NCBI GenBank assembly: GCA_037178855.1
Contig: JASJZC010000006.1
Span: forward strand, 5,394,001-5,458,000
DNA: 64,000 bases
From: Oscheius sp. JU75
Taxonomy: Eukaryota; Nematoda; Chromadorea; Rhabditida; Rhabditidae
Direction of reading: 5' to 3'
Made by a program: the position numbers and the translations under genes. The notes beneath the pieces were generated by a model. That model ran no database searches. It saw only the letters and a program-made list of their open reading frames with translations, and was not told where the DNA came from. Positions 47,738-62,123 of the stretch are shown here, piece after piece (the stretch's first letter is position 1; every line of letters begins with the position of its first letter).

Positions 47738-50700
47738 GGAGACGCAAAAGACGCAATAAACCTGTATGTATTCAAGTATTGTTTTTCTATTCTGGGCATT
47801 CTACCAATTTTGGGAAAAAAAATCTCTTGGAACGAAACTGTGGAATACTCGCTATCTTGGAACCAGTACTGTAGTATTCCCTAGCTCCTAACCTTTTACG
47901 TTTGTTCACGCGTAATCGTGATGAGCAGTGTGCACGAGAGGAACATTGGTAATCCGATTCACCTCAAACCTGCTTCTCTCACTATGCAGCCTTTCTATCC
48001 AAAAGTTCGCCCTGAATTGAGATTCGGATAACCGTGCGCAAAATCAGATTGACAGGCTCTCTATATGGCGATTAAAACATATCCCGCCACTTTTACAGCT
48101 GGTCACATGCCGAAAAACGAATACTTACCCATAATTCCGCCCAGCTGTTAGAATGAGAAGAACATCCGTTGATGGACATCCCTACATCCGCGGCTTGATT
48201 CTGGAAATTGACTAATTTCGTCAAGATATGACTTGAAGGAGGAAGATAACGAGGAGAATACAGTGAGGGCCTAATTAGCACGCCTGGTGCGTTGGACAGA
48301 GAGCGAGAGAAGAGAGGGTTGTAATTTGTGCAGCTGGTAGCTGTGAGAATCAATAAATTTTAGAGACACCGAAAGGAATGAATAGAATGGGGATTTTTGG
48401 TGGTACTAGCGAAATTTGGAAGAATGGGAAAATCGAGGAAATGACACCCAAAGGTTGTGCCGAAAATAAAGGCCTCTGGAAGAGGTATGCTGTGAAAATG
48501 GAATGTTTCGAGTAACCGGTAAAAGAAAACATTGGTATGACCGGAATCTCGTGACACAGCTGCTGTCAATGGACATCTGACCTTCGAGTCGAGAAAAAGT
48601 AAGCGTACGCTTGGCGAAAACAGCTGCAACGGAAGCTAATTGATAAGGAAACTGTTCCGGGCCAGTTATCAACTTTCCTGACTCATTCGAATAGGACAAT
48701 TTGAAATTTGAATAAGACAAAAAAAACATTCTCTGTAATGGTGAGACGGCTCTTTTCTCTCTGGTCGCTCGCGCGGGTGCCCCGAATAGTGCATAAAGTG
48801 TTTGCTGCGCAGCAGCAGCAGACACACGAAAAGGGTGAGAGAGAGCCTTAGTTCAATCGATATGCCTTAGGTCTAAGAAGTTAGATACACAAGGTCGGAG
48901 CAGGATTTCAGGGAAAGGAGTAAACGGTATTTTTACGCGGGTTTGGATCTAACCGATCAGTAAGTATTCGCTCCTTTCGCAGTGTTACATCGTGCTTTAA
49001 GGGCAAGGTTAGTGAAAGTATATATATAGGCTTTATCTTTTCTGTATATAGTTCGAACCGCTAATGACATCAAGAGCACATCAATGTTCGAAGGCAAAAA
49101 GTGGAAAGAAAAAGTATTTAGGAATAGTAATGCCCGCACATGACCAGATTTTCCTCATGTCCGAGTGACCAGAAAAAACGGGGCGATCAATCTCGTGGCG
49201 AGGCTCGTACAATTGACCCTCTCTCGCCTATTCCCAAAAGTATCCCTAGGACAAACGTCGTCGTCGTCGCTCGCTCAATGGCCTCCAACTCTTCAATGAT
49301 GCTTAAGAATTCATAGAAAGGTCTCTGGGCTGTTTTCGTCGGAAGGAGAACGGGGTCATAGGGCCCCCGAAATCGGAAAAATCAACAGAGCAAATGGAGA
49401 GCTTTTTAGAGGAACAGCTGCTGCTGGCTGGCGTGCCCGATTCGCGCAGCACATTGTTCTTATTTGCTGGGTGTTCTTTTCAAAGAAAAGGGGAAATTCA
49501 AGATCGTAATAAGGCTCACTTAATCTGCGGTAAAGACAGCACACAAAAATCTTTTTTGTACTTTTTACGTGAGCTTTCAGCAATAAATTTTTTTTCAGCC
49601 CTTTGAGTTTTTGACCAGAAAACAAAGTATTTTACACAAGAATAAGGGAAAAAACGAGGAGGAGACGGTGAAACTGGCTTGATATCTATGCAGATTTGCA
49701 CCTTTTGTATTTGAATCTTGAAAAAATACGCAAATGCGTAATACATTTTGATACAACATTCTGTTTTGCATCCCTCATTAGTTTTCTTGCAGTTGCAGCT
49801 ACCCAGTGGAATGCCATCCTTTCGAGGCAATTTGACGCCTTCTGTCTGCTTAATGAAGCCAAAAGATCTATTAGGCGGGACAGAGGCCGTTCGGATAGCG
49901 GTTCCTTCGCGGAAACTCGTGAATATTCACCCTTTTCGAGGTTGAATCGATCCACCAGCTGGTCGTTTCCCCCTCTCGTCCAGATCGGAGCACCTGCGGC
50001 GCTGGAGGTGCCAGTTGGCTGTCAGCAAAAGATCACTTTCGAGCGAGACTCGTGGACAGGTTGTAACGCTTTCAAACGGTCACATAAAGTTAGCGCAAGG
50101 AAGGCAATAAATTGAGAAAAGGACGATAGAATGATTAAAATCAGAGTTTGAGTTTTGAACAAGGATCACTTCAGATTTCAACGGAAACAAAAAGTTCTTT
50201 GAAAGTTAAAGCAATAAGGGCAGAAGTGAGTTCAATACAAGAAAAATATGGCCTTGGGGGACTTCTAAAAACCCTTTGAGTAAGAAAAGTCAATATTTTG
50301 AAGGAATAGTCCCTGAGCCAAACAGGGAAGAAACAACAAATACCGGTGACTCTACAAACCAGATACTGTCCAATTTTTATCAGTAAAGCGGTGAGATTTG
50401 TCACAAAGGATACCAATTAAAGGTTTTGAGAGGGTGAACACAGAGAGTGAGAGAGAGGGTCTCAGGCGCATTAAGTGACCCCACAACGGCCTCCTTCCAC
50501 AATATAAAGGAGATCGATCGCTCCCGAGACTGACGCATGTTCGACAGACGGAGGAGGAGGATTTTTGAAATGTCCAGAGAAACAGATCTCGATTTTAGCA
50601 AGGTCCAAGTCTTATCTTATCTGAGGGACGCGGAACTGTGTTTAGATTACGGTATTTCAGGTAGGCCAAGGGAGGTCAATTAGCGCAACAACTTGACCAC

Positions 50701-51472
50701 TTGCTTATCATTAGAAATATACCGAGGAGAGTCTTCAGAAATGAGACTCTGGGTGTCTTTTTGGTTTGTACTAGTTACAGCTGTAAACGTCGCGCCAAAA
50801 CATAGGGGGATTGCGGTCATTGGTTGTTCGGATGCCGAGGAGAGTGAGTGATGAAAGGGAGGATTTTGAAACCTGGATTGCGAAAATCCGCAACTGGCAA
50901 AAGAAGGACAGAGATCAAACGAGTGAAGGTTCGGAAATCTCGAAATTGCCTCCAGTTGGATCCAAATATATGCATGTGCGGGTCTCGGAGAGCATTGCGC
51001 GGAAATTGCAAGAATAACCAGCATAGGGAGAAGAATAATTGCGTGACATATGTCGCTTCCCCTCTCTCGGTCAGCCGTGTGTCCTCTCTGCTAATCGTCC
51101 AATTGGAGAGCTGACACGAAATTGGTCTCGACTACTGGACAGAGAGAGAGAGAGACGAGATTCCTACGAGAAGGTAGAGATTGCGGGAACAATTATGGGC
51201 TTAACCTCCCGGTCCGGAACTGGTTGCTTTGCCAGTTTAATTCTTTTGGGTGTCTTGAGAAGGAGAGAGGCAGGGGGTCGACGGGAAAATAAACAAAAGG
51301 CAAGATCCTGAGTCGCGAAAACAGTTTCTGGAAGAACGGATCAAAACCTGACTCGTATTTCTGAGCGATATCGGAAAGATTTCTTCGGTTCTGTAGTGGA
51401 TCCAAAATCACCCACCAGAATGTTTTAATCCGCAAACTCTTATCAGTCCGTCACTTCTTCTTCGCACCTCCC
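47738..51472. other. 3.7-kb gene-free region
   Basis: Many ORFs of 60-140 codons on both strands, none with motifs, coherent exons or protein-like composition. Small simple repeats occur: a CGT run at about 49254-49268 and a GA run at about 51140-51155. I see no tRNA, transposon or conserved gene. Confidence 0.5.
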
Positions 51473-52470
51473 ATGCTTTTCACAGCTGCAATCCTGACCC
51501 TGCAATTTACTTTTTCTGCAAACACTGATCCGATGTGTCAATACGGAGGTACTTTCTCTACTAAGTCAGTATCCAGAGCCCTTTTCCTGTTCATTCATCC
51601 TCAGTTTTAAGAAATGTCGTCTGTCAATGTATTCCGGTTCTTATGCGGAAGCTCGGTCCAGCTGTCAACTCCTCGGTGGAATTCTGCCCTGTGTGTCAAG
51701 CGATCAACAGAATCAAGAACTGGCTGGAAGCTCAGGTAGTTGGGATTAGGCTGGGAGAGATAATCAGTTTAGGTAGACAGTGGCTGGCCAACTTTGCTTC
51801 AAATGATTGCACTAGTGGGTACAGCCAACTTGGTTCTGAACCCGATCCTCTAGAGTGTACTGTGCTGGACGAAAGCCAATGGAAACAAGTGAACTGTACT
51901 TCAAGGCAGAAATTCCAGTGTCTTTATTCGACAGACAATCGTAAGCTTGCTCTTAAACAATCACCAATATTCCTTTCCAGCCTGTCAGAACGGATGGTAT
52001 CAAATTGGCAGCAGCTGTTTCGTAGTTAATTCTTCCAATGAACCGATTACTTGGACACAGGCCGAGTACCACTGCACTTCGAACTATTCGGAGCTCGGTT
52101 CCTTTTTGACGAGCATCCACGACAATGAAAACGAACTCATTCTCAGTAGGAATGGATCTTCAACAATCGAAAGCCCTTTCAGCCCTTTCAAAAACATTCA
52201 CGTCAACAACAGAAACTGACATCTGGATCGGTCTGTACAGAGAAGACCAATACAATTTCAAATGGGCCGATGGGACCGGAGTTGTTTGTGATGTCTGGTG
52301 CAATGATCTTCCGAAAGATGTTGAATGGAGATGTGGATCGGTGAGTTTGACAGACTGACTGACAGTGTTCTGTTCATATGAAACTGGAAGATGACGACAT
52401 GGGTATTTGGTACACGCACAACTGTACAACTGCAAAATTTCGATATTATATGTGTCGATATGACTTATGA
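51473..52470 (+). CDS. Secreted protein with two C-type lectin-like domains
   Basis: Signal peptide MLFTAAILTLQFTFSANT, then MCQYGGTFSTN. CTLD 1: FKKCRLSMYSGSYAEARSSC QLLGGILPCVSSDQQNQEL ... WKQVNCTSRQKFQCLY. CTLD 2: CQNGWYQIGSSCFVVNSSNE, WTQAEYHCTSNYSELGSFLT SIHDNENELIL, TDIWIGLYREDQYNFKWADG, DVEWRCGS, then DDMGIWYTHNCTTAKFRYYM CRYDL and TGA at 52470. The cysteine layout and WIGL...W.DG motifs are diagnostic. No EPN/QPD carbohydrate triplet is evident, so sugar binding is unproven. Reading through needs six exons, including a 37-nt intron (52159-52195 region) and a 25-nt intron at 52341-52365. Confidence 0.8.
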
Positions 52471-52722
52471 ATCTCTCTTATCTTGTCTTTCTACCCAGGA
52501 AGATGACCATCTTTTGTCCTCACATTGTACTTTCCCAGATAGCTTTGTTTCGAGAGGGCATACTCCATCCCCCATGATAAAGTCAGGGGTCAATCGATGC
52601 AGTTTATCGCTTTCTGACTTTCATAACCTTCCCACATGATCTTTCCCTGGAGGCAGCACAGGAAAGCGAACTTTCTTGCCACCGCTATATGAGGGCGCTT
52701 TTTGTCTCATTCAACTGCCACA

Positions 52723-54181
52723 ATGTACCAACTCTACACACATCATCCTCAAGCTGTTGGATATGGATATCCTCCAGGGTACTGTGGATACTGCCCGGTC
52801 AATAGTTATATACCTGTCAATCAGACAGGATGGGAGGATTCAACTAAGACAAATGCGATCGAGCCGAATTCGAGTAGAATGGTAGGCCTTTCTCTATCTC
52901 TCATTATTTCAACACTTCAGTACTCAGACAAGACGTGGTTTCTCTACGGCAGACAACAGATCTTTCTCGACCAGCTCATTGGGAAAGGTGTTTTCGGAGA
53001 AGTCTATCGCGTCCGGACAGGCACCAACGAGAGCCAGTGCCTCAAGATTCAAGAGTACAACGCGACTACTGCAGAGCAAGTCAATTTGGAGATGACCGCA
53101 ATGATCCTGATCAAGAACGTACCCGGAGCCAGCCGCTTCCTGATGACCCACATCAGCTCCGTCTTCCAGTCTGGACTTCACTGTTTCATCATGGAGGAAA
53201 TGGGCTGCTCTCTATTGAACCTTCTCAACAGGAAGACTGGGCCATTTGAGTTATCCCTCGTCCAGAACATTGGGTATCAGGTGAGTTCATCACTGTGCCA
53301 TTGATCAGTAACTTCAAACAATAGCTCCTTTACAGATGATCGTCGGTCTGAACTATCTTCACAGCCTCGGATTCGTTCACTGTGACATCAAGCCTTCAAA
53401 CATTCTCATCACTTTCAACAGTAACGGATACACCGTAACCAAGGTAACTGGGACAATGTCGACCAGCCAAAAATTTTTCAGATTGCCGACTTTGGAAATG
53501 TGACTCGCATAGCGGAGATGTATAAGATGCGATACAACAACTGCATCCAGGCGACTTGGTATCGTCCTCCAGAGGTCTATCTGGGCCTTCCCCAGGATCA
53601 CAGGACTGACATTTGGGCTGCAGGGTGTGTCTTGGCGGAAATGTACACGGGAGATGCACTCTTTGTCACAAAGGAACCACTGCATCATTTATCAAGGTGG
53701 GTTAGAGTCAAAAGCTATTGATTTGAGACAGGAACACGCATATAGTTTGAACGAAAAGAGTTACAGGGTCAGTCACGAGTGCAGTTACTTTCAGACTGCA
53801 CTACTACCTGGTCGGTCTTCCTCACAATGCTGAATCTGAAGCCCGTTTCTTCTTCACGTACTTCACAGTGGACGAACTGAGCGGAATTCGTCGTCCTTTT
53901 AACGATCATGAACTTCGAAGAAATAGAATTCCTTTTCCACGATTCCGCCAGCCTCCGAGAGAGTACAGTCATATGGATCAGCTCACTTCCGTAGGCATTC
54001 CTACACTTTTGGGCCAATTACATAATTTCAGTATGGAAAGAACGCGACAAGAGGAATGTTGACTGGCCAAGACGGTCAATTAATCGAGCTACTGAAGTTT
54101 ATTCTTCAAGCGAGTGCAGACAGACGACCTGATGCAGCTCAAATTCTACAAACACCGTTTTTCTTTACAAAATGGTGCTGA
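52723..54181 (+). CDS. CMGC-type protein kinase, DYRK/HIPK-like
   Basis: Starts MYQLYTHHPQAVGYGYPPGY, a Tyr/Pro-rich N-terminus, then a 39-nt stop-free intron (52882-52920). Kinase motifs: IGKGVFGEVYRV (glycine loop), QCLKIQ (ATP lysine), MEEMGCSLLNLL (hinge), HCDIKPSNILI (catalytic loop with Asp, Lys and Asn), IADFGN (metal-binding Asp), IQATWYRPPEVYLGLPQDHR (CMGC-type activation/APE region with Tyr), TDIWAAGCVLAEMYTGDALF. All catalytic residues are present. The C-lobe ends SADRRPDAAQILQTPFF. Layout is like DYRK, HIPK or PRP4 kinases; which is not clear. AATAAA at 54229. Confidence 0.8.
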
Positions 54182-54876
54182 CCTGGTTGTGTTTGTACAT
54201 ATATAAGGTTTCTTAGTGTTAGTAGAGGAATAAAATATTGATCACAAAATTGTTTCAGCAAATTGTACTGAACTTTGTATTAAGATGGTTGGAATTGGTG
54301 CGAATATTGGAGCTGGTGCGCAGCGGAAGATAACCACACAGCCTATCACAATTTTGCTCTTTCCATTGATGGCTGCAGTCTCTGAACTTCCGCTGCTGAC
54401 GATCGAGATGCTGAAGAAGATGGAAAACAGCCGCGTCAAAAGAAGGTCATACCTCGTTCGCTGGCCTGAATGATCAGTTTTGCGAGCCAACAGATGGTTC
54501 TATAGGTGATCTGTTCCTCCCAATTTGCTATTTTCCTGTTCATTTCCAATAAACATGCAATACTTGTGGCATTTTATCGATTCGGCGTCCCTTCATCGCT
54601 GCATATTTGTATTTGAGACACGCTTTCATGGGAGGAGCTCTGTTTTATCAACAAATCGGAGATATGTTTGCTCGGAACTACTTCCATCTGTATATCACTC
54701 GGCTGAGCTAATGTCACAAAAGAGCTATTCGGAAAATTTCGTAAACGGAAGGCTCGATAACCGCGCCCCAACAAGTATTGGCGGGCCCTTTTTCGATATT
54801 TTCAGACTCTTCTTTCCTCGTTCTCCTGAAGTTTTTTGTTTTTGTTACTCGTTCCTGGAAATACTCATTTTTAGCT

Positions 54877-56858
<1,982 letters not shown>

Positions 56859-57032
56859 AACTTCGTCTATACCCGCTTTTGAATACGAGAATACTAATCT
56901 GGTCTCATTCTAACGTGTATCTTTGCGAGAAAAAAGTTTAATAACCATGTTTTTCTGTCTCGTTGTATGACGTTCAAGCGTCTTCGTACCATTGAATTGT
57001 GTATTTTTTTTATTATTCTAGAGCATCACAGA

Positions 57033-58132
57033 ATGGCCCGTTCACGATCCAGATCACCGCCCCCGAGACCCAGGGAAAGGGATAGAAGTAGAGACCGCGA
57101 TAGAGACCGGGAGCGTGACCGAAGTCGGGAGAGAAGACACAAGAAGGAGAGGAAGAAGAGGTATTTATGGAGTATTGGTTAGTTAAAGGAAAATAATTAG
57201 ACGCGGCTCTCCCGGCGACTCTGGCTCCGAAGGAACTACAAAATTGGGCAGTCTGCTGAAAGATAAAAGACGAAGAAGTCGCAGCCGTGATCGACATGAA
57301 AGAAGCGACTCGCGACGGAATGGAAGTTCTCCCGTTGTGCCTCCAGATGTCCATAATGAGCTGAGCAACGGCGACTTCGACACCTCGAATATCAGCGAAA
57401 ATGCTAAGCGATGGCTGGAAGAACGAATCGCCGAGCAGGTACTGTTCTTTCGTCTCCTTCTTCTAGAAATCACAAACTTTAGGTGACTTCGCGCGTGAAC
57501 CAGCTCGAGACTCTGATGGCGGAACGAATAAGCTCGTCGCGTGCCGAACTCGAGCGTCAACTTCGCAGCCAGATAGAGATGGAGCTTCGAAAAGAGATGG
57601 ACGAGACGCGACGTCGCGAAGAAGAGTCTCGAAAGCGCTGTGAGACGCTGGAGAAGGAGCTGAAGGAGAAGATAAAAGAGGCGGAGGAAGCCCAGCGGAA
57701 ATATGTTAGTTTTCTGCAAATTTTTGTTCATAATCTTGCCATAAAAACAATTCCTGCTATATAATTTCGTGTGGATTCTTCCACAAAAGTACACAGATTT
57801 CCATCGAGAACCCTGAAGAGGAGCCCAATTTCGGACAATGCTGGCTGGTTTTTGTTGTTTCTACACGAGGTGGGCTCAATTTGATCGAGGAAGACCAGGT
57901 TTGCCAAGGATAATCTAGACCGTTTCTTCCTCCAAATGCGCTGGTAACATGGTGAAATTTTCAGAATGAGGAGCGACTGGAGATGCTGGCTCAACGAAGC
58001 CAGATGGAGAGGGATCGACTGGAGATGAAGAAAGAAAAAGAGGCTGCCAACAAGACGGAACAGTCGACCATCTTGAACAAGGGTGGCCAAAGAGCTCCAA
58101 TCAAGATGAAGTTCGGCTTTGGCGCCAAGTAG
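57033..58132 (+). CDS. ARGLU1: ARGLU1, arginine/glutamate-rich splicing and transcription coactivator
   Basis: N-terminal RS/RD-rich domain (MARSRSRSPPPRPRERDRSR), then NAKRWLEERIAEQVTSRVNQ LETLMAERI, the conserved start of the Glu/Arg coiled coil (RSQIEMELRKEMDETRRREE). The last exon is NEERLEMLAQRSQMERDRLE and ends ILNKGGQRAPIKMKFGFGAK, TAG at 58132; family members end with a similar K-rich, FSL/FGF-type tail. The intron 57704-57963 (about 260 nt) is far larger than its neighbours; in vertebrates an ARGLU1 intron controls its own splicing, so this one deserves notice. AATAAA at 58195. Starts 175 bp after the MOF stop. Confidence 0.88.
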
Positions 58133-58618
58133 AGTCCGCTACGATCTCTCTGAACTTACTTTTCTTTTCTCATGCAATTTCCAGAATTCCACACAATAAA
58201 TGATGTGTGCTCGGCGATTCTTCTGTTCTTGTAATTGTTGTAAATCAAAATCGTTTTCCTGTATTTTTTGCAGCCGTTATCCCTTCATGTTTTCGTGTTT
58301 TGGACATGTGGAAGCAACCGCATTTACCGTAGAATTTGTTAGAGAGATTTCGAACGTTAAAACACTGAGAATAACTGCCAAGTTTCTTTGTGATTTTCGC
58401 TGTTTCTTTTGACAAAAACGTGAAGCCGATCTAAACACTTCTGCTCATCAATTGTGTAGGAATCGCTGCACCTTGCGTATCTATTTGTCGCCCAGCGTCC
58501 CCTTGGTTGTCTCGCTCTTTAAATGCTCTAAACGTCTTATTTTACCCGGTTATCTATCGCCTTCTCTTCGTAAAACGCTCTTAAAGCTGCAATTCATTAG
58601 CTACTGATGTTTTCAGGT

Positions 58619-59678
58619 ATGAAGCCTGTCCTTTCGGCCATATCACGAGCAGGCAGCTTGGTTCAGCGGCGCTGGGGAGGTTTGTTCTGTTTTCTAATCT
58701 GCTAATGACAAAAATTCAAGGAACTGGCCTGATGGTCCATCGCGACTCGGCGGAAAACAATCTAAAAGTGAAGTTCGAGTTTACGGAGGAGAACATGAAG
58801 AGAGCGAAGGCCATAATTGCCAACTACCCTGAAGGACACGAAGTAAGTCTTTTTCTGACTTTTTTTTTTCAGAAAAAACACGTTAAATTCGAGGGTAAAA
58901 ATGTTACAGGCCGCCGCTCTGATCCCTCTTCTCGACTTGGCTCAACGTCAGTTCGGATGGCTTCCAATTTCGGCCATGCACGAGGTTGCCAAGATTCTCG
59001 GTAAGTTTTAGCGTTACTTCATATTGCTTGCAGTACCTTTTTCAATAAAAAAAAAGTACAAAAAAGCAGTTCACTGTATCATGAACTTTTGCAGAGGTTC
59101 CCCGCATGCGTGCCTACGAAGTCGCCTCCTTCTACACGATGTTCAATCGGCAGCCCGTCGGCAAGTACTTCCTCCAGGTTTCCCTTTCTTTTTTTCCTTC
59201 ATAAAACCGTAAAAAAAGGTCTGCGGAACGACGCCTTGTATGTTGAAAGGAGCTGAGACTGTGATCGAGACTATCGAGAAGAAGCTAGGTATTCATGTCG
59301 GTGAGACGACGAAGGATGGTCTCTTCACGTTGGCCGAGGTCGAGTGTCTCGGAGCCTGTGTCAACGCGCCCATGATCCAGGTTTCTTGCTTTTGGAATTG
59401 AAGTAATGGGAGAAAATACAGATCAATGACGACTACTATGAGGATCTGACTGTGAAGGACGTCAACGACATTATCGACGAGTTCAAGGTATTTTCTTGCC
59501 ATTAAAAAGTCACTAAATCATAAGCAGCACAACATTCAAAAAACCTTTCCAGGCCGGCCGCCGCCCCCAGCCTGGTCCCTACTCGGGCCGTCTCGCCGCG
59601 GAGCCCATCGGAAAGCTGACCTCATTGACGGAGACTCCCACTGGTCCCGGCTACGGTCTCCAGGCCGCGCTCAAGTAA
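58619..59678 (+). CDS. NDUFV2: NADH dehydrogenase 24-kDa subunit NDUFV2 (complex I)
   Basis: Mitochondrial [2Fe-2S] subunit of the complex I N-module. Presequence [20 protein letters not shown], then [121 protein letters not shown] and the C-terminal [11 protein letters not shown]. The four cluster cysteines are CGTTPC and CLGAC. Short introns keep frame. ATG lies two bases after TTTTCAG. Starts 487 bp after the ARGLU1 stop, ends 158 bp before TRMT11. Confidence 0.96.
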
Positions 59679-59836
59679 AAGAAGAACTCTCAGATATAGT
59701 TTCTAGTGTCTATTGCACTCGTTTCCGATTATAAACTTAACTGTACAAAAAGGTCATTGTTGTTCTTCTTCTAGCAAGTTTTCTCGCAATTTCTTATCTC
59801 GAATCGTATGTTTTAGACCAAAAAAGGGAAATCTAG

Positions 59837-61750
59837 ATGAGCTTTGTGCTGCTCTTCTCACAAGAACACCTGGATTTCCGGATAGCCGAGATTGGCGGTA
59901 TCTGTGCCGCTCTTTCTCTCAAATTCGATGTCCGGCAGATTAATACACAGGTTTTTACCGTAATTTCATAAAATATTCATGCTTAGAAGCATATTTTTGT
60001 CGTCAAGTCCGCAGAAGACGAAATTCGGAAGCTCCTTTCGCGTTCAGTGATGCTGAAATCGGCCAGCCTTGATCTCATTCAGGCTAACTCAGTAGAAGAT
60101 CTGATTCAAATTATGAAGGAAAACCCAGAGGCGTTGCTGCGATTTGACCGGGAAGACGAGTCGTTTTCGGTCAAAGTACGACCAATTGGACGAAAGAAGG
60201 GACTCGACAGTCTGTCGATGGCAAAGGTTTTTATTTCTTTTTCAAAATAAAAAATTGATATGAGAGTGGTCTAAACTATTGAAACTCTTGAAATGTCAGT
60301 TTCTGCCTGGCTGTTACGATTTCAAATTTGGCTCGAGCCACGAGGCAAAAACTGGAAATTAATTGCCAAAGAGTTCGTCAAACATTAGATGATAACAGGG
60401 TTGTTTCGAATTATATTTAGAGCTGAGATCCGCTTCTGAATTAATTGAAAGAAACAAAGGAAATGTAGAGAAGACGTTGGGCTGAAAAGAGGAATGACAG
60501 AATAATGGGTTCATAGGTTTATCTAAATCTACGTTTCTCCCAACATCTATGGTCATTTTCTAGCTCATCTCCCACCACATTCCTCTCAAAGTTGCTCCAG
60601 TCGACCTGAACAATCCGAAGAATGCCTTCCTGGCTCTCGAAGAGTACGAAAACGAGAATTCCGATACACCAAAACAGGTGTACTTCGGTCCATTGGTCAG
60701 TTGTTCTTTTAGCATGCTCGAAAGCAAGAGAAAGTTCAGATCGGGCACGGACAGTCGCAGCTGAAAACCAAATACAATCTGAGAGAGCGGTGCTACATTG
60801 GCAATACGACGATGGATCCGGTTCGTAAACATTTTAAAGTATCAATTCCTGTTCAGGAACTATCATTCATACAGGCCAACATCAGTGGAATCAGAAGAGG
60901 TTCGTTGGTCTTGGATCCATTCGTCGGAACGGGCGGCCTTCTCCTGCCAGCAGCCGAATTTGGAGCCTGTGTTGTTGGAGGAGAGCTTAACTATCAGGTC
61001 GCCAGAGGTCTCGGTACGTTTCTGGGAGTTTTATGACAAGACAAGAGATCTTCCGGTGTTCCCTCTGTAATCTGAGTTCTTATTTCAGGCAAATCGTCTC
61101 GCCACGACGTGAAATACCTGACGGAGAAGGAAAGCATTGCTGCTAACTTTGAGCATTATAAGACCCGCGACCGTCTTCTGAGTGTCATTATTGCCGATGC
61201 CAGTCAGCATAGCCTTTGGAGAGAACGTCCAATTTTCGATGCAATCGTCTCGGATCCACCCTACGGAGTACGTGAAAAGGGCAGAAAAGTGGGAAAAAAG
61301 GGACGGAAGGAGCATTGGATTCTGCCCGGATCCGAACAGTTCGTTTATTTATCAGTAAATGTTATTGTCCCACTCATTTTAGCCCAGATCATCTGCCAGA
61401 AAAGATGCACTATTCGATAGAGGACACCTTTCTGGATCTGTGCGACCTGGCGGCTAAGGTTCTCACGGTCGGAGGACGTGTCTCTTTTTGGTTCCCAGTC
61501 ATTTTGGACATGTAAATCTGTTTCCGGATATTAAACTCCATCTTTCAGATACTCGCCGGCCTGCCTACCTTACCATCCCGCCCTGTCTCTCGTCGAAAAC
61601 TGCGAACAGAAACTGACGAAGAAGACGAGTCGTCGACTTCTGACTTACGTCAAGCTGCGGGAACCCCGCATGAGCGAACAGACCACAGCCGCCCAGAACA
61701 TATACGAGAATGGGACATTTCGGGACGCTGTCTTTAAAAACAACCGGTGA
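59837..61750 (+). CDS. TRMT11: tRNA (guanine10-N2)-methyltransferase TRMT11
   Basis: Catalytic subunit (with TRMT112) of the enzyme making m2G10 in tRNA. Starts MSFVLLFSQEHLDFRIAEIG, immediately after ATCTAG. The THUMP-like N-terminal region continues to FDVRQINTQ. Then LISHHIPLKVAPVDLNNPKN, RCYIGNTTMDP, and the Rossmann domain: GSLVLDPFVGTGGLLLPAAE FG (SAM motif I), VVGGELNYQVARG, and FDAIVSDPPYGVREKGR (catalytic DPPY). It ends SPACLPYHPALSLVENCEQK and FRDAVFKNNR with TGA at 61748-61750. Length is typical. An alternative last intron would change only the final residue. Confidence 0.93.
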
Positions 61751-62123
61751 TTCTCTTGCATTCTTATTGTTCTTGTTGATTTTGCTGTTATTAGATAAAG
61801 ACTGAGAAAAGCTCGAGAAACTTTATGCCGATCAGGAACGAATAGGCGAGACAACAAGCGACCATTGGAGATTGCGGGGGAAATTTGTAAACTTTTCGAG
61901 AAGAAATCAAGATAAATAACGCATCTGTGGGAGTGGCAGGATATGTGGAACGGCAGTTTTAGGGGTTTGGATAGAAGAAATGACTAGCGGACAGCTGCCG
62001 GGGTTCAAGAAGGAAGGAGGTGTAAATCTGGTGCTATTTTGAAAAATGAACTCGAAACTGGAAATGAACCAGATTTATACCTTTAGCTTCTCGCTCAAAT
62101 AAATATTCTTTGGAGAGAATAGT

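Noticed and set aside
48406-48825. 139-codon minus ORF in the 47.7-51.4 kb gap
   Set aside because: No recognisable domain, no splice partners, and no support from the other frames.
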